64,000 bases of DNA. Origin: Brachyspira pilosicoli (GTDB lineage: Bacteria > Spirochaetota > Brachyspiria > Brachyspirales > Brachyspiraceae). Location: assembly GCF_036997485.1 (NCBI RefSeq), contig NZ_JAWLPU010000001.1:1116001-1180000 (forward strand). The letters are read 5' to 3'. The notes below the pieces were generated by a model, which was given only the letters and a program-made list of their open reading frames with translations, was not told where the DNA came from and ran no database searches. Positions 1 to 8,694 of the stretch are shown here, in pieces (position 1 is the first letter of the stretch; each line of letters begins with the position of its first letter). The translations under genes and the position numbers were made by a program.

Positions 1-966
1 GATAATTTAAACTTAAGACTGCTTCTTAACCATCACATGATACCGCTTGATATAAGAATAAGATATAATGTTTTACAAAAAAATCCAATGCTTAGCGACA
101 TAAAAACTAATTATTCTTTAGCATATCTAATAGCATCAGAAGCCAATACTGTGCTTAAAACATATTATAATAAAGAAATATCAGATGATGAAGTTGGTTT
201 TTTAGCATTGTTGTTTCAAATAGCTTTAGAAGAAAATAGTGAAGAGAAAAAGAAAATCAATATTTTAATAGTGTGCGGAAGCGGAAAAACTACTTCAAAA
301 CTTCTTATGCATAAATATAAAAAAGAGTTTTCTGACTATATAGAAAATATTTATACTACAGATTTAATAATGTTAAAAGATTTTGATTTCTCTAAAGTAG
401 ATTATATATTTTCTACAGTGCCTATAGTTTTTCAAGTACCTGTTCCTATTGTGCATATAGGATTATTCTTAGAAACCAATGATATTATAAAAGTAAGAAA
501 TGTGTTGGATTTATCTGAAAATGATTTTTTAAATAATTATTATAATAAAAAATTATTCTCTACAAATATAAAAGGAAACAGCAGAGAAGAGATTATAAAA
601 AACATCTGTAAAAATATAAAAAAATATATTAATATACCTGATAATTTTTATGATTTAGTAATGAAAAGAGAGAGTTTATCAGAAACGGATTTTGGAAACC
701 TTGTTGCAATTCCGCATCCTTTTGAAATTGTAACTGATGAAACTTTTGTATTTGTTGCTATATTGGAAAAGCCTATTATATGGTATAAAAATAATGTGCA
801 GGTTGTATTTTTAATTTCTATATCAAATAAAAAAGATGATAATTTACAGAAGTTTTATCAATATACGGTTGACTTCTTATTAAATGAAAAAAATGTTATA
901 AAGCTTATAGAAAATAAAAATTTTGAAAATCTAATGTATTTATTAAAAAATTCTTCAGGAGAATAA
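1..966 (+). CDS. PRD/PTS-domain transcriptional regulator, 3' part (BglG/LicR type)
   Basis: The reading frame is open from base 1, so the gene starts outside the window and the first internal ATG (37) is not the true start. The visible protein begins inside a PRD helix bundle (the bases before 37 read as a PRD-like histidine-containing segment). An EIIB-like domain follows, with a P-loop cysteine (VCGSGKTTS, about residues 80-88 from the ATG at 37). The C-terminal fructose-type EIIA domain has the phosphorylatable histidine in AIPHPF (about residue 226). This order is known from LicR/MtlR-type activators and antiterminators, which are controlled by PTS phosphorylation. The HPr gene follows with no spacer, so the two are probably co-transcribed. 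The DNA-binding or RNA-binding end and the target operon cannot be seen. Confidence 0.8.
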   Translation, partial: DNLNLRLLLNHHMIPLDIRIRYNVLQKNPMLSDIKTNYSLAYLIASEANTVLKTYYNKEISDDEVGFLALLFQIALEENSEEKKKINILIVCGSGKTTSKLLMHKYKKEFSDYIENIYTTDLIMLKDFDFSKVDYIFSTVPIVFQVPVPIVHIGLFLETNDIIKVRNVLDLSENDFLNNYYNKKLFSTNIKGNSREEIIKNICKNIKKYINIPDNFYDLVMKRESLSETDFGNLVAIPHPFEIVTDETFVFVAILEKPIIWYKNNVQVVFLISISNKKDDNLQKFYQYTVDFLLNEKNVIKLIENKNFENLMYLLKNSSGE

Positions 967-1233
967 ATGGAAAGTTTTAAATATACTATTAACAATACAA
1001 ATAATATACATGCAAGGCCTTTAAGTGAACTTGCAAAAATAGCAAAAGACAGTGAATGTGATGTTAATATAATAAAAGATAATACATTAAAAGATATAAA
1101 AAAGATAATAGGTATAATGCAATTAGGATTAAAAGTTGGAGATGAAGTTGTTATAAATATAAAAGGCGAAAATAAATCAAAAGAAAATAAAGCTAAAGAA
1201 AATATATTAAATTTTTTTAAAACGAATTTTTAA
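967..1233 (+). CDS. HPr-like phosphocarrier protein
   Basis: This 88-residue protein has the length and motif order of HPr, the phosphocarrier that passes phosphate from enzyme I to sugar-specific EIIA domains. The catalytic histidine is His15 in IHARP. The second conserved block (KKIIGIMQLGL) aligns with KSIMGVMSLG of classical HPr. In this alignment the regulatory Ser46 is replaced by Lys, so control by HPr kinase/phosphorylase at this site is not expected. The start ATG directly abuts the stop of the upstream PTS regulator. I infer a dedicated HPr serving that regulator or a PTS encoded upstream. No symbol is given because the main ptsH may lie elsewhere. Confidence 0.85.
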   Translation: MESFKYTINNTNNIHARPLSELAKIAKDSECDVNIIKDNTLKDIKKIIGIMQLGLKVGDEVVINIKGENKSKENKAKENILNFFKTNF

Positions 1234-1235
1234 TA

Positions 1236-1476
1236 TATAGTTAAACAATTATATTTTGTTATATGATTTTTTATTCAACTTTTTCCCGCATTCGCACCCA
1301 TACCTAAAGGCACTTCCTTTGGTCGCCCTGAAGGACTCCCTTCGGTCGCACCACAGGCACTTCCTTTGGTCGCAAAAAGAAGTGTGGTGCTGCACGGTGT
1401 GTGCTTCGTTAAGGCAAAGCTCTGCAAATAATTAAAATAAAAAACATATTTTTAATAGACTTAAAAAAATTTAATA
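1236..1476 (+). repeat. GC-rich intergenic mosaic repeat, copy 1
   Basis: This fills the 300-base gap between the convergent HPr and pnp genes. It starts with the AT-rich left end (TTAAACAATTATATTTTGTT), then TTCAACTTTTTCCCGC. Two GGTCGC-type GC-rich units follow, then the GCAAAGCTCTGCAAATAATT block and an AT-rich right end. The same blocks recur at about 13 other places in the window. I see no ORF with coding character in it. Confidence 0.75.
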
Positions 1477-1477
1477 T

Positions 1478-1512
1478 AAAAAAAGAGGCTATTATTAAAT
1501 AATAACCTCTTG
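1478..1512 (-). terminator. Rho-independent terminator of the pnp operon
   Basis: Arms at 1483-1496 and 1498-1511 can pair over 14 positions with one wobble. On the minus strand the stem is followed by a run of seven U. It lies 23 bases after the pnp stop. Confidence 0.75.
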
Positions 1513-1534
1513 CTATATTCACAAATCTAAAAGA

Positions 1535-3676
1535 TTAAAATCTCTTCTTCCTGTCATGTTTTCTTTTATTGTTGTTGTTTTCTTCTTCAACATAATCAGC
1601 AGGTTTTTCAAGCAAAGCCTTTCTACTTAAAGAGTATTTTCCTCCCTTAACATCTATGATTTTTACTTTTACTTCATCGCCAATCTTTAAAACTTCTTCC
1701 ACATTCATAACATGCTTATAAGCAAGCTCAGATATATGACAAAGCCCCTCAACACCAGGCAATATTTCAACAAAAGCTCCAAAGTCTTTAATGTCTTTTA
1801 CAACACCGTCATAAACTTCACCAACTTCAGGGTCTTTAACATAAGAGTTTATAAGACTAATAGTTTTATCTAAAGTAGGAGTATCTGGAGCAAATATATT
1901 AATTACGCCGCTGTCTTGTATCTCAACATCACTTCCAGTCTCTTCAATGATAGCTTTTATATTTTTTCCTCCAGGTCCAATCAATACTCTAATTTTCTCA
2001 GGGTTTACATCCATAGTTTTATATTTAGGAGCAAAGTCTGAAATCTCATTAGGGTTAGATATAGTAGCTTCAATTTTATCAAGTATAAAATATCTTGCCT
2101 TTTTAGCCTGTTCTAATGCCTCTTTTAATATTTGAGTAGATATACCAGTAAGTTTAATATCAAGCTGGAAAGCAGTGATACCTTTACGTGTTCCAGCAAC
2201 CTTAAAGTCCATATCTCCCAAGTGGTCTTCAACACCTTGTATATCTGTAAGCACTTTATATCCATCTTTATAAGTAGCAAGCCCCATAGCAATACCGGCA
2301 ACACTCGCATTAAGAGGAACACCAGCTGAAAGAAGCGACATAGTAGAAGCACAAATTGTAGCCATTGATGAAGAACCGTTACTTTCTAATATTTCAGCAA
2401 CTACTCTTATAGTGTATGGAAATTTATCTTTTGAAGGAAGCACAGCATTAAAAGAACGCTCTGCTAAATTACCATGTCCAATTTCTCTTCTTCCAGGAGA
2501 GCCGTATCTTCCAACCTCACCAACAGAGAAAGGAGGGAAGTTATAATGAAGCATAAAAGTTTTATTTTCTTTTCCGTATATGTCGTCCATTAATTGAGCA
2601 TCTTTCTCGCTTCCTAATGTAACTATAGATAAACATTGAGTTTGTCCTCTTGTAAATAAAGCAGAACCATGAACTCTTGGAATAAGATTAGTCATTGTGC
2701 TTATAGGGCGAATCTCATCTAATGCTCTTCCATCTGGACGCATTCCTTTCTCTACTATTGCCTCTCTTACAATCTCTTCTTCTATAGAATGACAAATGCC
2801 TTTAACTTGAGATATTAATTTTTCATCTTCTGTTTTAGTTTTAATATACTCTTCTATTTCATTAAAAGCATTATCCATACTTTCATTTCTTTTAGCTTTA
2901 TCAGGATTATAATTAGCAGCCTCTATTTTTTCTCTTCCGTATTCAGTAACCATTTTTACTAATTCAGCATCATACTCAAATAATTCCTGTTCTATTTTTT
3001 GAGTACCGCAAAGAGCAGCCATTTCGTTTTGCATATCAATATATTTCTGCATCTCTTTATGAGCTAACTCTATAGCACCGATAAATACTTCTTCAGAAAC
3101 CTCTCTTGCCTCACCTTCAATCATAAGTATAGCATCTTTACTTCCTGCCACTATAATATCTAATTCGCTAGAAAGAAGCTCACTGTTTTTAGGGTTAATG
3201 ATATATTCACCATTTTTGTACCCTATTCTTACAGCTGCCACAGGTCCTCCGAAAGGTATCCAAGAAATAGTAAGTGCTGCAGATGAAGCTATTAAAGCTA
3301 AAGCATCTGTAGGCATATCAGTATCTACAGAAAGAACTGTAGGAATAATTTGCACCTCATTTCTAAAACCTTCAGGAAAAAGCGGTCTTAAAGGTCTATC
3401 TATTATACGGGAAATAAGTATCTCTTTATCTCTAGGTTTAGCTTCTCTTTTGAAGAAACCTCCAGGAATTTTACCGCCTGCATAATATTTTTCATTATAA
3501 TTTACAGTAAGCGGGAAAAAGTCTGATTCTAAATTAGGCTCTTTTGCCGCAACAACTGTAGCTAAAATAGTAGTATTTCCTAATCTTAAAGTTACTGAAC
3601 CATGTGCTTGTTTTGCTAAAAGTCCTGTCTCTAAAATTAATTCTTCTCCGCAAAATACACTCTTAACTGTTACCAT
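1535..3676 (-). CDS. pnp: Polyribonucleotide nucleotidyltransferase (PNPase)
   Basis: PNPase is a cytoplasmic 3'-5' phosphorolytic exoribonuclease that acts in mRNA decay. The 713-residue length is normal. Two RNase PH-like domains are seen (the first with GGFFKREAKPRDKE near the start, the second with RPDGR and GGRYG-type segments). They are followed by a KH domain with IGPGGKNIKAI (about residues 567-577) and an S1 domain (EVYDGVVKDIKDFGAFVEI, about 625-695). The C-terminal tail is Asn/Lys-rich and probably unstructured. It lies 61 bases downstream of rpsO on the same strand, the common ribF-rpsO-pnp arrangement, and a terminator follows. RBS AAGGAG precedes the ATG. Confidence 0.97.
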   Translation of the reverse strand: MVTVKSVFCGEELILETGLLAKQAHGSVTLRLGNTTILATVVAAKEPNLESDFFPLTVNYNEKYYAGGKIPGGFFKREAKPRDKEILISRIIDRPLRPLFPEGFRNEVQIIPTVLSVDTDMPTDALALIASSAALTISWIPFGGPVAAVRIGYKNGEYIINPKNSELLSSELDIIVAGSKDAILMIEGEAREVSEEVFIGAIELAHKEMQKYIDMQNEMAALCGTQKIEQELFEYDAELVKMVTEYGREKIEAANYNPDKAKRNESMDNAFNEIEEYIKTKTEDEKLISQVKGICHSIEEEIVREAIVEKGMRPDGRALDEIRPISTMTNLIPRVHGSALFTRGQTQCLSIVTLGSEKDAQLMDDIYGKENKTFMLHYNFPPFSVGEVGRYGSPGRREIGHGNLAERSFNAVLPSKDKFPYTIRVVAEILESNGSSSMATICASTMSLLSAGVPLNASVAGIAMGLATYKDGYKVLTDIQGVEDHLGDMDFKVAGTRKGITAFQLDIKLTGISTQILKEALEQAKKARYFILDKIEATISNPNEISDFAPKYKTMDVNPEKIRVLIGPGGKNIKAIIEETGSDVEIQDSGVINIFAPDTPTLDKTISLINSYVKDPEVGEVYDGVVKDIKDFGAFVEILPGVEGLCHISELAYKHVMNVEEVLKIGDEVKVKIIDVKGGKYSLSRKALLEKPADYVEEENNNNKRKHDRKKRF

Positions 3677-3737
3677 ATATTCTCCTTATTACAAAATACC
3701 ATAGACAGTATTAACTATTCACTATTATCAAGCACTA

Positions 3738-4007
3738 TTATTTTCTTATTTTTAATTTCTGTATAAGATTTTTATAAGCTTCAAGGTCAGTTCTTCTTAA
3801 ATAATTAAGAAGTTTTCTTCTTTTAGCTACCATTTTAAGAAGTCCCATTCTTGAATGATTATCTTTTGTGTGCTCTTGGAAATGTCCTTTTAAATAAGTT
3901 ATACGATTAGTTAAAAGAGCTATTTGTACTTCTGCTGAACCTGTATCTTTTTCGTTCTTTCCAAATTCTTTAATAATTTTTAGTTTTTCGTCTGCTGTAA
4001 TAGACAT
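3738..4007 (-). CDS. rpsO: 30S ribosomal protein S15
   Basis: The 89-residue protein carries the typical S15 sequence ([34 protein letters not shown]). S15 binds 16S rRNA in the central domain and helps assemble the platform of the 30S subunit. A strong AAGGAG lies six bases before the ATG. Its first 28 bases overlap the end of ribF, so this RBS lies inside ribF and translation is probably coupled. pnp follows. Confidence 0.97.
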   Translation of the reverse strand: MSITADEKLKIIKEFGKNEKDTGSAEVQIALLTNRITYLKGHFQEHTKDNHSRMGLLKMVAKRRKLLNYLRRTDLEAYKNLIQKLKIRK

Positions 4008-4909
4008 TTTTTTCTCCTTTTGAAATATTTTCTTACATTGTATTCATCTTTTTCTAATAATGATTTCACTTCTTCTATAGAGTTAACTTTAATATTATCT
4101 CTAATATATTTAAGAAATATAACTGTTATTTTTTTACCATATATCATTTTAGAAAAATCTAATATATGGCTTTCTACTCTAAGTTCTTTATTAATATTGC
4201 TTACACCTATAAATGTTAGAGCTTTATATAATTTAGCATTGTTTCCTATTTTTACTAAAGAGCTGTAAACTCCCATCTTAGGAACAAATATATTCTCATC
4301 TAATTCTAAATTGGCAGTAGGATAACCAATCTTTCTGCCTAAAGCATTACCATGTATTATAATGCCGCTCATACTATAGTATCTGCCAAGCATCTTAGAA
4401 ACACTTTCAACTTCTCCATTAGATAAACAATCTCTTATTTTACTGCTTGATACTTTATCTCCGCAATGATTAAGAAAATTCACTATATTAACATTAATAC
4501 TCTTCTCTAAAGCATATCGTTTTATAAAATCAATATCCCCAACTCTATCCTTACCGAAAGCAAAGTCTTCCCCTATAACAATTCTCTTCATTCTATAGTA
4601 TTCTATCAATCTATTAAAGAACTCTTTAGCCTCCATTGTATAAAATTCTGGTAAAAAGTCAATAACTATTATATAATTAACTCCCAAAGCCTTAATAAAA
4701 GATATATTTTCTTCCATGTGATAAATAGATACATTCTTCTTTTTTATTACCATAACAACCGATAATAAATTATATTTTTTAGCCGTATTAACAGTATATT
4801 TAATAAGCTTTTGATGCCCCTTGTGAACACCATCAAATTTACCTATTGTAACTACACTATTTTTTTTTATATCTATCTTACAAAAATCATTAATAACAAC
4901 CTGATTCAT
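3980..4909 (-). CDS. ribF: Bifunctional riboflavin kinase / FAD synthetase
   Basis: The protein converts riboflavin to FMN and FMN to FAD. The N-terminal adenylyltransferase domain shows [14 protein letters not shown] (about residues 23-36). The C-terminal kinase domain shows [12 protein letters not shown] (about 192-203). A length of 309 residues fits the family. The start lies two bases past the stop of the upstream membrane-protein gene, with GGAAG as RBS. The 3' end overlaps rpsO by 28 bases. I see no FMN riboswitch upstream; expression probably follows the operon promoter. Confidence 0.95.
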   Translation of the reverse strand: MNQVVINDFCKIDIKKNSVVTIGKFDGVHKGHQKLIKYTVNTAKKYNLLSVVMVIKKKNVSIYHMEENISFIKALGVNYIIVIDFLPEFYTMEAKEFFNRLIEYYRMKRIVIGEDFAFGKDRVGDIDFIKRYALEKSINVNIVNFLNHCGDKVSSSKIRDCLSNGEVESVSKMLGRYYSMSGIIIHGNALGRKIGYPTANLELDENIFVPKMGVYSSLVKIGNNAKLYKALTFIGVSNINKELRVESHILDFSKMIYGKKITVIFLKYIRDNIKVNSIEEVKSLLEKDEYNVRKYFKRRKKCLLQQTKN

Positions 4910-4913
4910 TCTA

Positions 4914-5858
4914 TCATTCTTCCATTCTATTATTATGCATTAATATAATATTTATAACTAAAGATAATATTATAACTAATAAAGACAAAACACATACAAA
5001 CATACTAAAATTAATATAATTATCAGCTAAAGAACTATATTTAAATCTAATAAAGAAAAAGACTACACTTATAATTGTATAAATAATAAACCCTAAAACT
5101 ATATTATGATATTTAAAACTTGAAAATGATAAGGAACTGCTAATCATGTAAATAGATAATAATAATAGAAATAAAGCAATATATAAAGTGCATATAAACA
5201 ATATAGATAAATTATTAATACTAATATATTTCAATAATCTATCTAAATAAGATGACATATCAAATCCAAATACAATATTTTCTACTATATTATATATAGA
5301 GCTATAAATATTATTTCTGTCTAAAGATACCAAATCCTTATTTACAACATCATTGCTATTTATCTCTAAAACCTTGCTCATAATAATATTGTTTTTTGTG
5401 ATAATCATATTATCTGCAAAATATAGTTTATTAGAATATACAGTATCTATTAATATTGATCTTCCGTATGCCTCATCGGCATGATTAGCCTTTATCAAGT
5501 AATTATCAACTTTGTATAAATAATTTGAATCCCTAATGATATATTTATCAATATTTTCTGCATAATTGAAATTACCATTAAAAAATATTAAATAAGACGG
5601 ATATATTAAAGCTATTATACTAAATATTATTATAGTAATAAAGTTATATATATTCTTTTTTTTATTAGAAACACCTATAAATATAGAGCTGCATAAAAAA
5701 GATAAAAATAATATAGAAAAAATATTATTAATACAGAAAGTTTTTAAAACATTTATATTAAAAGTATATGAATAATTATCCAAATATCTAAATAAGTATA
5801 TACAAGAAAATATTATAAAAAATATAAATGCAGTAAATAAATTTTTAGCAACTTTCAT
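4914..5858 (-). CDS. Multi-pass membrane protein, unknown function
   Basis: This 314-residue protein is not recognised. Hydrophobic segments at about residues 8-23, 43-61, 73-92, 215-238, 250-271 and 283-306 suggest six membrane passes. A polar loop of about 115 residues lies between the third and fourth and probably faces outside. No catalytic motif is visible. The stop lies next to the ribF start, so the gene is probably translated with ribF, rpsO and pnp. That position may be accidental and does not by itself imply a role in RNA or flavin metabolism. Confidence 0.7.
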   Translation of the reverse strand: MKVAKNLFTAFIFFIIFSCIYLFRYLDNYSYTFNINVLKTFCINNIFSILFLSFLCSSIFIGVSNKKKNIYNFITIIIFSIIALIYPSYLIFFNGNFNYAENIDKYIIRDSNYLYKVDNYLIKANHADEAYGRSILIDTVYSNKLYFADNMIITKNNIIMSKVLEINSNDVVNKDLVSLDRNNIYSSIYNIVENIVFGFDMSSYLDRLLKYISINNLSILFICTLYIALFLLLLSIYMISSSLSFSSFKYHNIVLGFIIYTIISVVFFFIRFKYSSLADNYINFSMFVCVLSLLVIILSLVINIILMHNNRMEE

Positions 5859-5906
5859 AACATATATATTATACTATAAAGACAAAAATTCAAGTATTAA
5901 AAACAA

Positions 5907-6287
5907 TTAAGCTGATTTAGTATGATTAAATATTCCAAAATTATAAAGGGCATCATTTAAACTTTCAAAAGATTCTATTGAATTTGAAAGTTCCATCAAA
6001 TCATAATCCGATTTAACAGCTCCATTCATATTTGAAAGCACAATATCGCCATAGAAATCATTATTTAGTTCTTTTTTAAAATCTATAAAATAATTCCATA
6101 TATCCCTTTCAATAAAAGAGCATTCACAAAGATTAAGTATTATATTATTAATACCTTTAGATAAATATTCAAACATTATATCTTTTATTTTAGGAAGCGA
6201 TTCTAAGCATATATTCTTTTTTAAATATAGAACTATTACAGAATCTTCTTTTATGAGATAATTAATTTCAAATGAATAATCAATCAT
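5907..6287 (-). CDS. STAS-like domain protein lacking the usual phosphoserine
   Basis: This is a 126-residue protein with the alternating strand-helix pattern of STAS/anti-sigma-factor-antagonist domains. There is a beta strand (SVIVLYL), a helix (LESLPKIKDIMFEYL), a strand (INNIILNLCECSFI) and a final helix (ESLNDALYNF). In typical SpoIIAA-like proteins the loop after the central strand reads F-D-S-S-G. Here it reads FIERDI, with no serine. I infer a non-phosphorylatable or structural STAS-type protein; the family call is from fold pattern only. A TTGACA/TATCAT promoter lies so close to the ATG that the mRNA would be leaderless. The membrane-protein/ribF operon begins 48 bases downstream. 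Confidence 0.55.
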   Translation of the reverse strand: MIDYSFEINYLIKEDSVIVLYLKKNICLESLPKIKDIMFEYLSKGINNIILNLCECSFIERDIWNYFIDFKKELNNDFYGDIVLSNMNGAVKSDYDLMELSNSIESFESLNDALYNFGIFNHTKSA

Positions 6288-6293
6288 ATTTAT

Positions 6294-6321
6294 ATGATAA
6301 CAACTTTTTATCTTTTGTCAA
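6294..6321 (-). promoter_or_regulatory. Sigma70-type promoter of the STAS gene
   Basis: TTGACA (6321-6316) and TATCAT (6299-6294) are separated by 16 bases. Only six bases separate the -10 box from the ATG, so transcription should begin at or next to the start codon. Confidence 0.6.
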
Positions 6322-6358
6322 TAAAAATTCAAAAAATAATATTGTTATTAACATTTAA

Positions 6359-6386
6359 TTGACAAATAAGTATTATCTATTATACT
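6359..6386 (+). promoter_or_regulatory. Sigma70-type promoter of the flavoprotein reductase gene
   Basis: TTGACA (6359-6364) and TATACT (6381-6386) are 16 bases apart. The GGAG before the ATG at 6427 fits this transcript. It is divergent from the STAS promoter. Confidence 0.7.
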
Positions 6387-6426
6387 TTAAAAGAAATATT
6401 TATTTTTATTAACGGAGTTTTTATTT

Positions 6427-7767
6427 ATGAAAAAAGTAATTATTATAGGAGGCGTTGCAGCTGGGATGAGTGCGGCTGCAAAGGCAAGAAGATTAGATAA
6501 AGATGCTGTTATAACAGTTTATGAAAAAACTGAATATGTGTCTTGGGGAGCTTGCGGTATGCCCTATTATGTTGGTGGGTTTTTTGATAATTCTAGTACT
6601 ATGATAGCAAGAACTGCCGAAGCTACTATAAAATCTGGAATAAACTTAAAAATTAAACATGAAGTATTAAAAATTGATGCTAATAATAAAAGAGTAATAG
6701 TAAAAGATTTGGAAAGTAATAAAGAGTTTGAAGATAGTTATGATTCTTTACTTATAGCTACTGGAGCAAAATCTATAATACCAAAAATAGAAAATATTAA
6801 TATTGGGAATGTGTCTACACTTAAAGAGTTTACAGATGCACTTAATATGAAAGAAAAAATGAAAGATGGAAATATAAAAAATGTAGTTGTACTTGGAGCA
6901 GGTTTTATAGCTATAGAGGCAGCACATAATATAAAGCATCTTGGAAAAAATGTGAGAATAATACAGCGTTCTGATAGAGTATTTGGAGCGAAATTTGATA
7001 AAGAGTTTTCTGATTTAGCTATTGAAAACATAAAGGCACATATTGATTTAAACTTAAACGAAAAAGTTTTATCATTAGAAGCTGATAGTAATAACAATGT
7101 TAAGGCTGTTATTACAGACAAAGGTAAATATGATGCTGATTATGTTGTTGTTGCTATTGGAGTTACACCTAATAGCGATTTAGCTAAAGAGGCTGGGATT
7201 AAATTAATGGAAAATGGGGCAATACTTGTTGATAGAGAAGGAAAGACTAATATTGATTCTATATATGCTGCGGGGGATTGTGCTGGAATATATGACAGGG
7301 TATTAAATGATGTAAGTTATGCTGCTTTAGCTACTGGTGCTAATAAACTTGGAAGAATGGTTGCTTCTAATTTAATTGGAGGAAATGAAAAGTTTATTGG
7401 AAGTTTAGGAAGTGCCTGCATACTTTGTTTTGATTTAGAGATGGCGAGAACTGGTATTACAGAAGAAGAGGCTAAAAAGAGAAATGTTAATTATAAAACT
7501 GTTACAGTAAAAGATATTGACCATACACATTATTATCCGGATTATCAGGACTTGCATATAAAATTAGTATATTCTGCAGAAAACAGAAAAATATTAGGAG
7601 GGCAAATTGCCGGAAAAAGAGGTGCTGTGCTTAGGAGTGATGTAATAGCTGCTTGTATACATGCTGGACTTACTGTCGATGAACTGGGTATGCTTGATTT
7701 ATGTTATGCGCCGCCTTTCGCGCGTACTTGGGATTCTTTGAATGTTGTAGGTAATGCTGCAAAATAA
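6427..7767 (+). CDS. CoA-disulfide reductase / NADH oxidase-like flavoprotein
   Basis: This 446-residue protein is a single-cysteine FAD/NAD(P)H oxidoreductase. It has an N-terminal FAD fold (IIGGVAAGMSAAAKARR, residues 6-22) and a redox cysteine, Cys43, in WGACGMPYY. An NAD(P)H fold follows (VVLGAGFIAIEAA, about 157-169), then the second FAD motif (SIYAAGDCA, about 277-285). The C-terminal dimerisation domain contains HTHYYPDYQDL. Family members reduce CoA disulfide or O2 or persulfides with NAD(P)H; the substrate cannot be told from sequence. In an anaerobic spirochaete I infer oxidative-stress or thiol homeostasis. It is monocistronic, with its own promoter, GGAG RBS and terminator. Its active-site sequence differs from what I recall of the Brachyspira species-typing nox. 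Confidence 0.85.
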   Translation: MKKVIIIGGVAAGMSAAAKARRLDKDAVITVYEKTEYVSWGACGMPYYVGGFFDNSSTMIARTAEATIKSGINLKIKHEVLKIDANNKRVIVKDLESNKEFEDSYDSLLIATGAKSIIPKIENINIGNVSTLKEFTDALNMKEKMKDGNIKNVVVLGAGFIAIEAAHNIKHLGKNVRIIQRSDRVFGAKFDKEFSDLAIENIKAHIDLNLNEKVLSLEADSNNNVKAVITDKGKYDADYVVVAIGVTPNSDLAKEAGIKLMENGAILVDREGKTNIDSIYAAGDCAGIYDRVLNDVSYAALATGANKLGRMVASNLIGGNEKFIGSLGSACILCFDLEMARTGITEEEAKKRNVNYKTVTVKDIDHTHYYPDYQDLHIKLVYSAENRKILGGQIAGKRGAVLRSDVIAACIHAGLTVDELGMLDLCYAPPFARTWDSLNVVGNAAK

Positions 7768-7790
7768 AATAATTATAATAACTTTTTTAA

Positions 7791-7836
7791 TATAGGGACA
7801 AAGAAATAATATTTTTGTCCTTATATTTTTTATATT
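7791..7836 (+). terminator. Rho-independent terminator after the flavoprotein gene
   Basis: An arm reading TATAGGGACAAA pairs with TTTGTCCTTATA around an AT-only loop, followed by a T-rich run. It begins 23 bases after the stop. Confidence 0.7.
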
Positions 7837-7862
7837 TTCAATAATTTTTAAATGCAGGATTT

Positions 7863-7955
7863 TATTAACCGCACGGTAAACTGATTATGAAAAGCATCTA
7901 AATTATAATTATTAAAATACTTTATTTTAAGGCTTTATTATACGTGCGTTAAATT
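7863..7955 (+). repeat. GCACG inverted-end repeat, copy A
   Basis: The left end TTAACCGCACGGTAAACT and right end TACGTGCGTTAAAT are imperfect inverted repeats around an AT-rich core of about 60 bases. Three similar units occur in the window. Copy A is in the orientation opposite to the other three. The rest of the 297-base gap to the next gene shows nothing else recognisable. Confidence 0.65.
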
Positions 7956-8064
7956 TATTCTTATTTTATTAATACGTTATGTATGTATTATAAATATACT
8001 TGAAATAAAAATCAATTTATGATAAATATGTTTTTGTTTGTAGTATTATTTAAAAGGTATTGTA

Positions 8065-8637
8065 ATGAAATTCTATGTCTTAGCATTTATAATAATTACT
8101 CTTTCTCTTATATTTTATAATGAAATGACAAAATATTATTTTAATAAAACAATAATAGAAGAAAATGAAGAAAACAATATTTATAACGCAAACTATATGG
8201 TAACTGATAATGATATTATTTTAGAAAATAGTTGTAATAACAATAATGTAGAAACTAAACAAATTAAGCGAAGATACTTTGAATTTAGAAGCGATGATAA
8301 TTACAATATAGATTTTAGAGAGATTTCACAATATTTATTTGCAAGATTAGTAATAATATTTATGATAGGGGCTGCCATACTAGGTATTTTAACAGAGATA
8401 CTATTTTTTAAAAAAGACTCTTATAAATATTATATTATTGTACTTGCTTTAATTATTATAATGAGTTTAGTTATTATTTATAAAATAAATGAAAACTTGG
8501 CTATTCTTAATATGGCTGGAAGTATAGAGAGCATACTAGAATTATCAGCATTCTTTTTAGGCGGTGTAATATCTTTTATAGTATTGCTTATTAGTAAACA
8601 CCTTAGGGATAAAGATAATAAAAAAAATAATGAATAA
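8065..8637 (+). CDS. Small membrane protein, unknown function
   Basis: This 190-residue protein is not recognised. A hydrophobic N-terminus (about residues 3-18) is followed by a polar, Asn/Glu-rich stretch to about residue 90. Three further membrane segments lie at about 95-116, 124-144 and 160-180, with a basic C-terminal tail. AAAGG precedes the ATG. It opens a 4-kb block of small membrane proteins; its architecture is similar to theirs but I see no clear sequence match. Confidence 0.6.
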   Translation: MKFYVLAFIIITLSLIFYNEMTKYYFNKTIIEENEENNIYNANYMVTDNDIILENSCNNNNVETKQIKRRYFEFRSDDNYNIDFREISQYLFARLVIIFMIGAAILGILTEILFFKKDSYKYYIIVLALIIIMSLVIIYKINENLAILNMAGSIESILELSAFFLGGVISFIVLLISKHLRDKDNKKNNE

Positions 8638-8694
8638 TTATAAAGATTTAATTCTTATATGATTGATGTATAATAGGATTTGTTTTTCTTATAT

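Noticed and set aside
6427-7767. The NADH oxidase (nox) gene used to type Brachyspira species
   Set aside because: The active-site region reads WGACGMPYY and not the sequence expected at the usual nox primer site, and the overall motif order fits the CoA-disulfide reductase branch.
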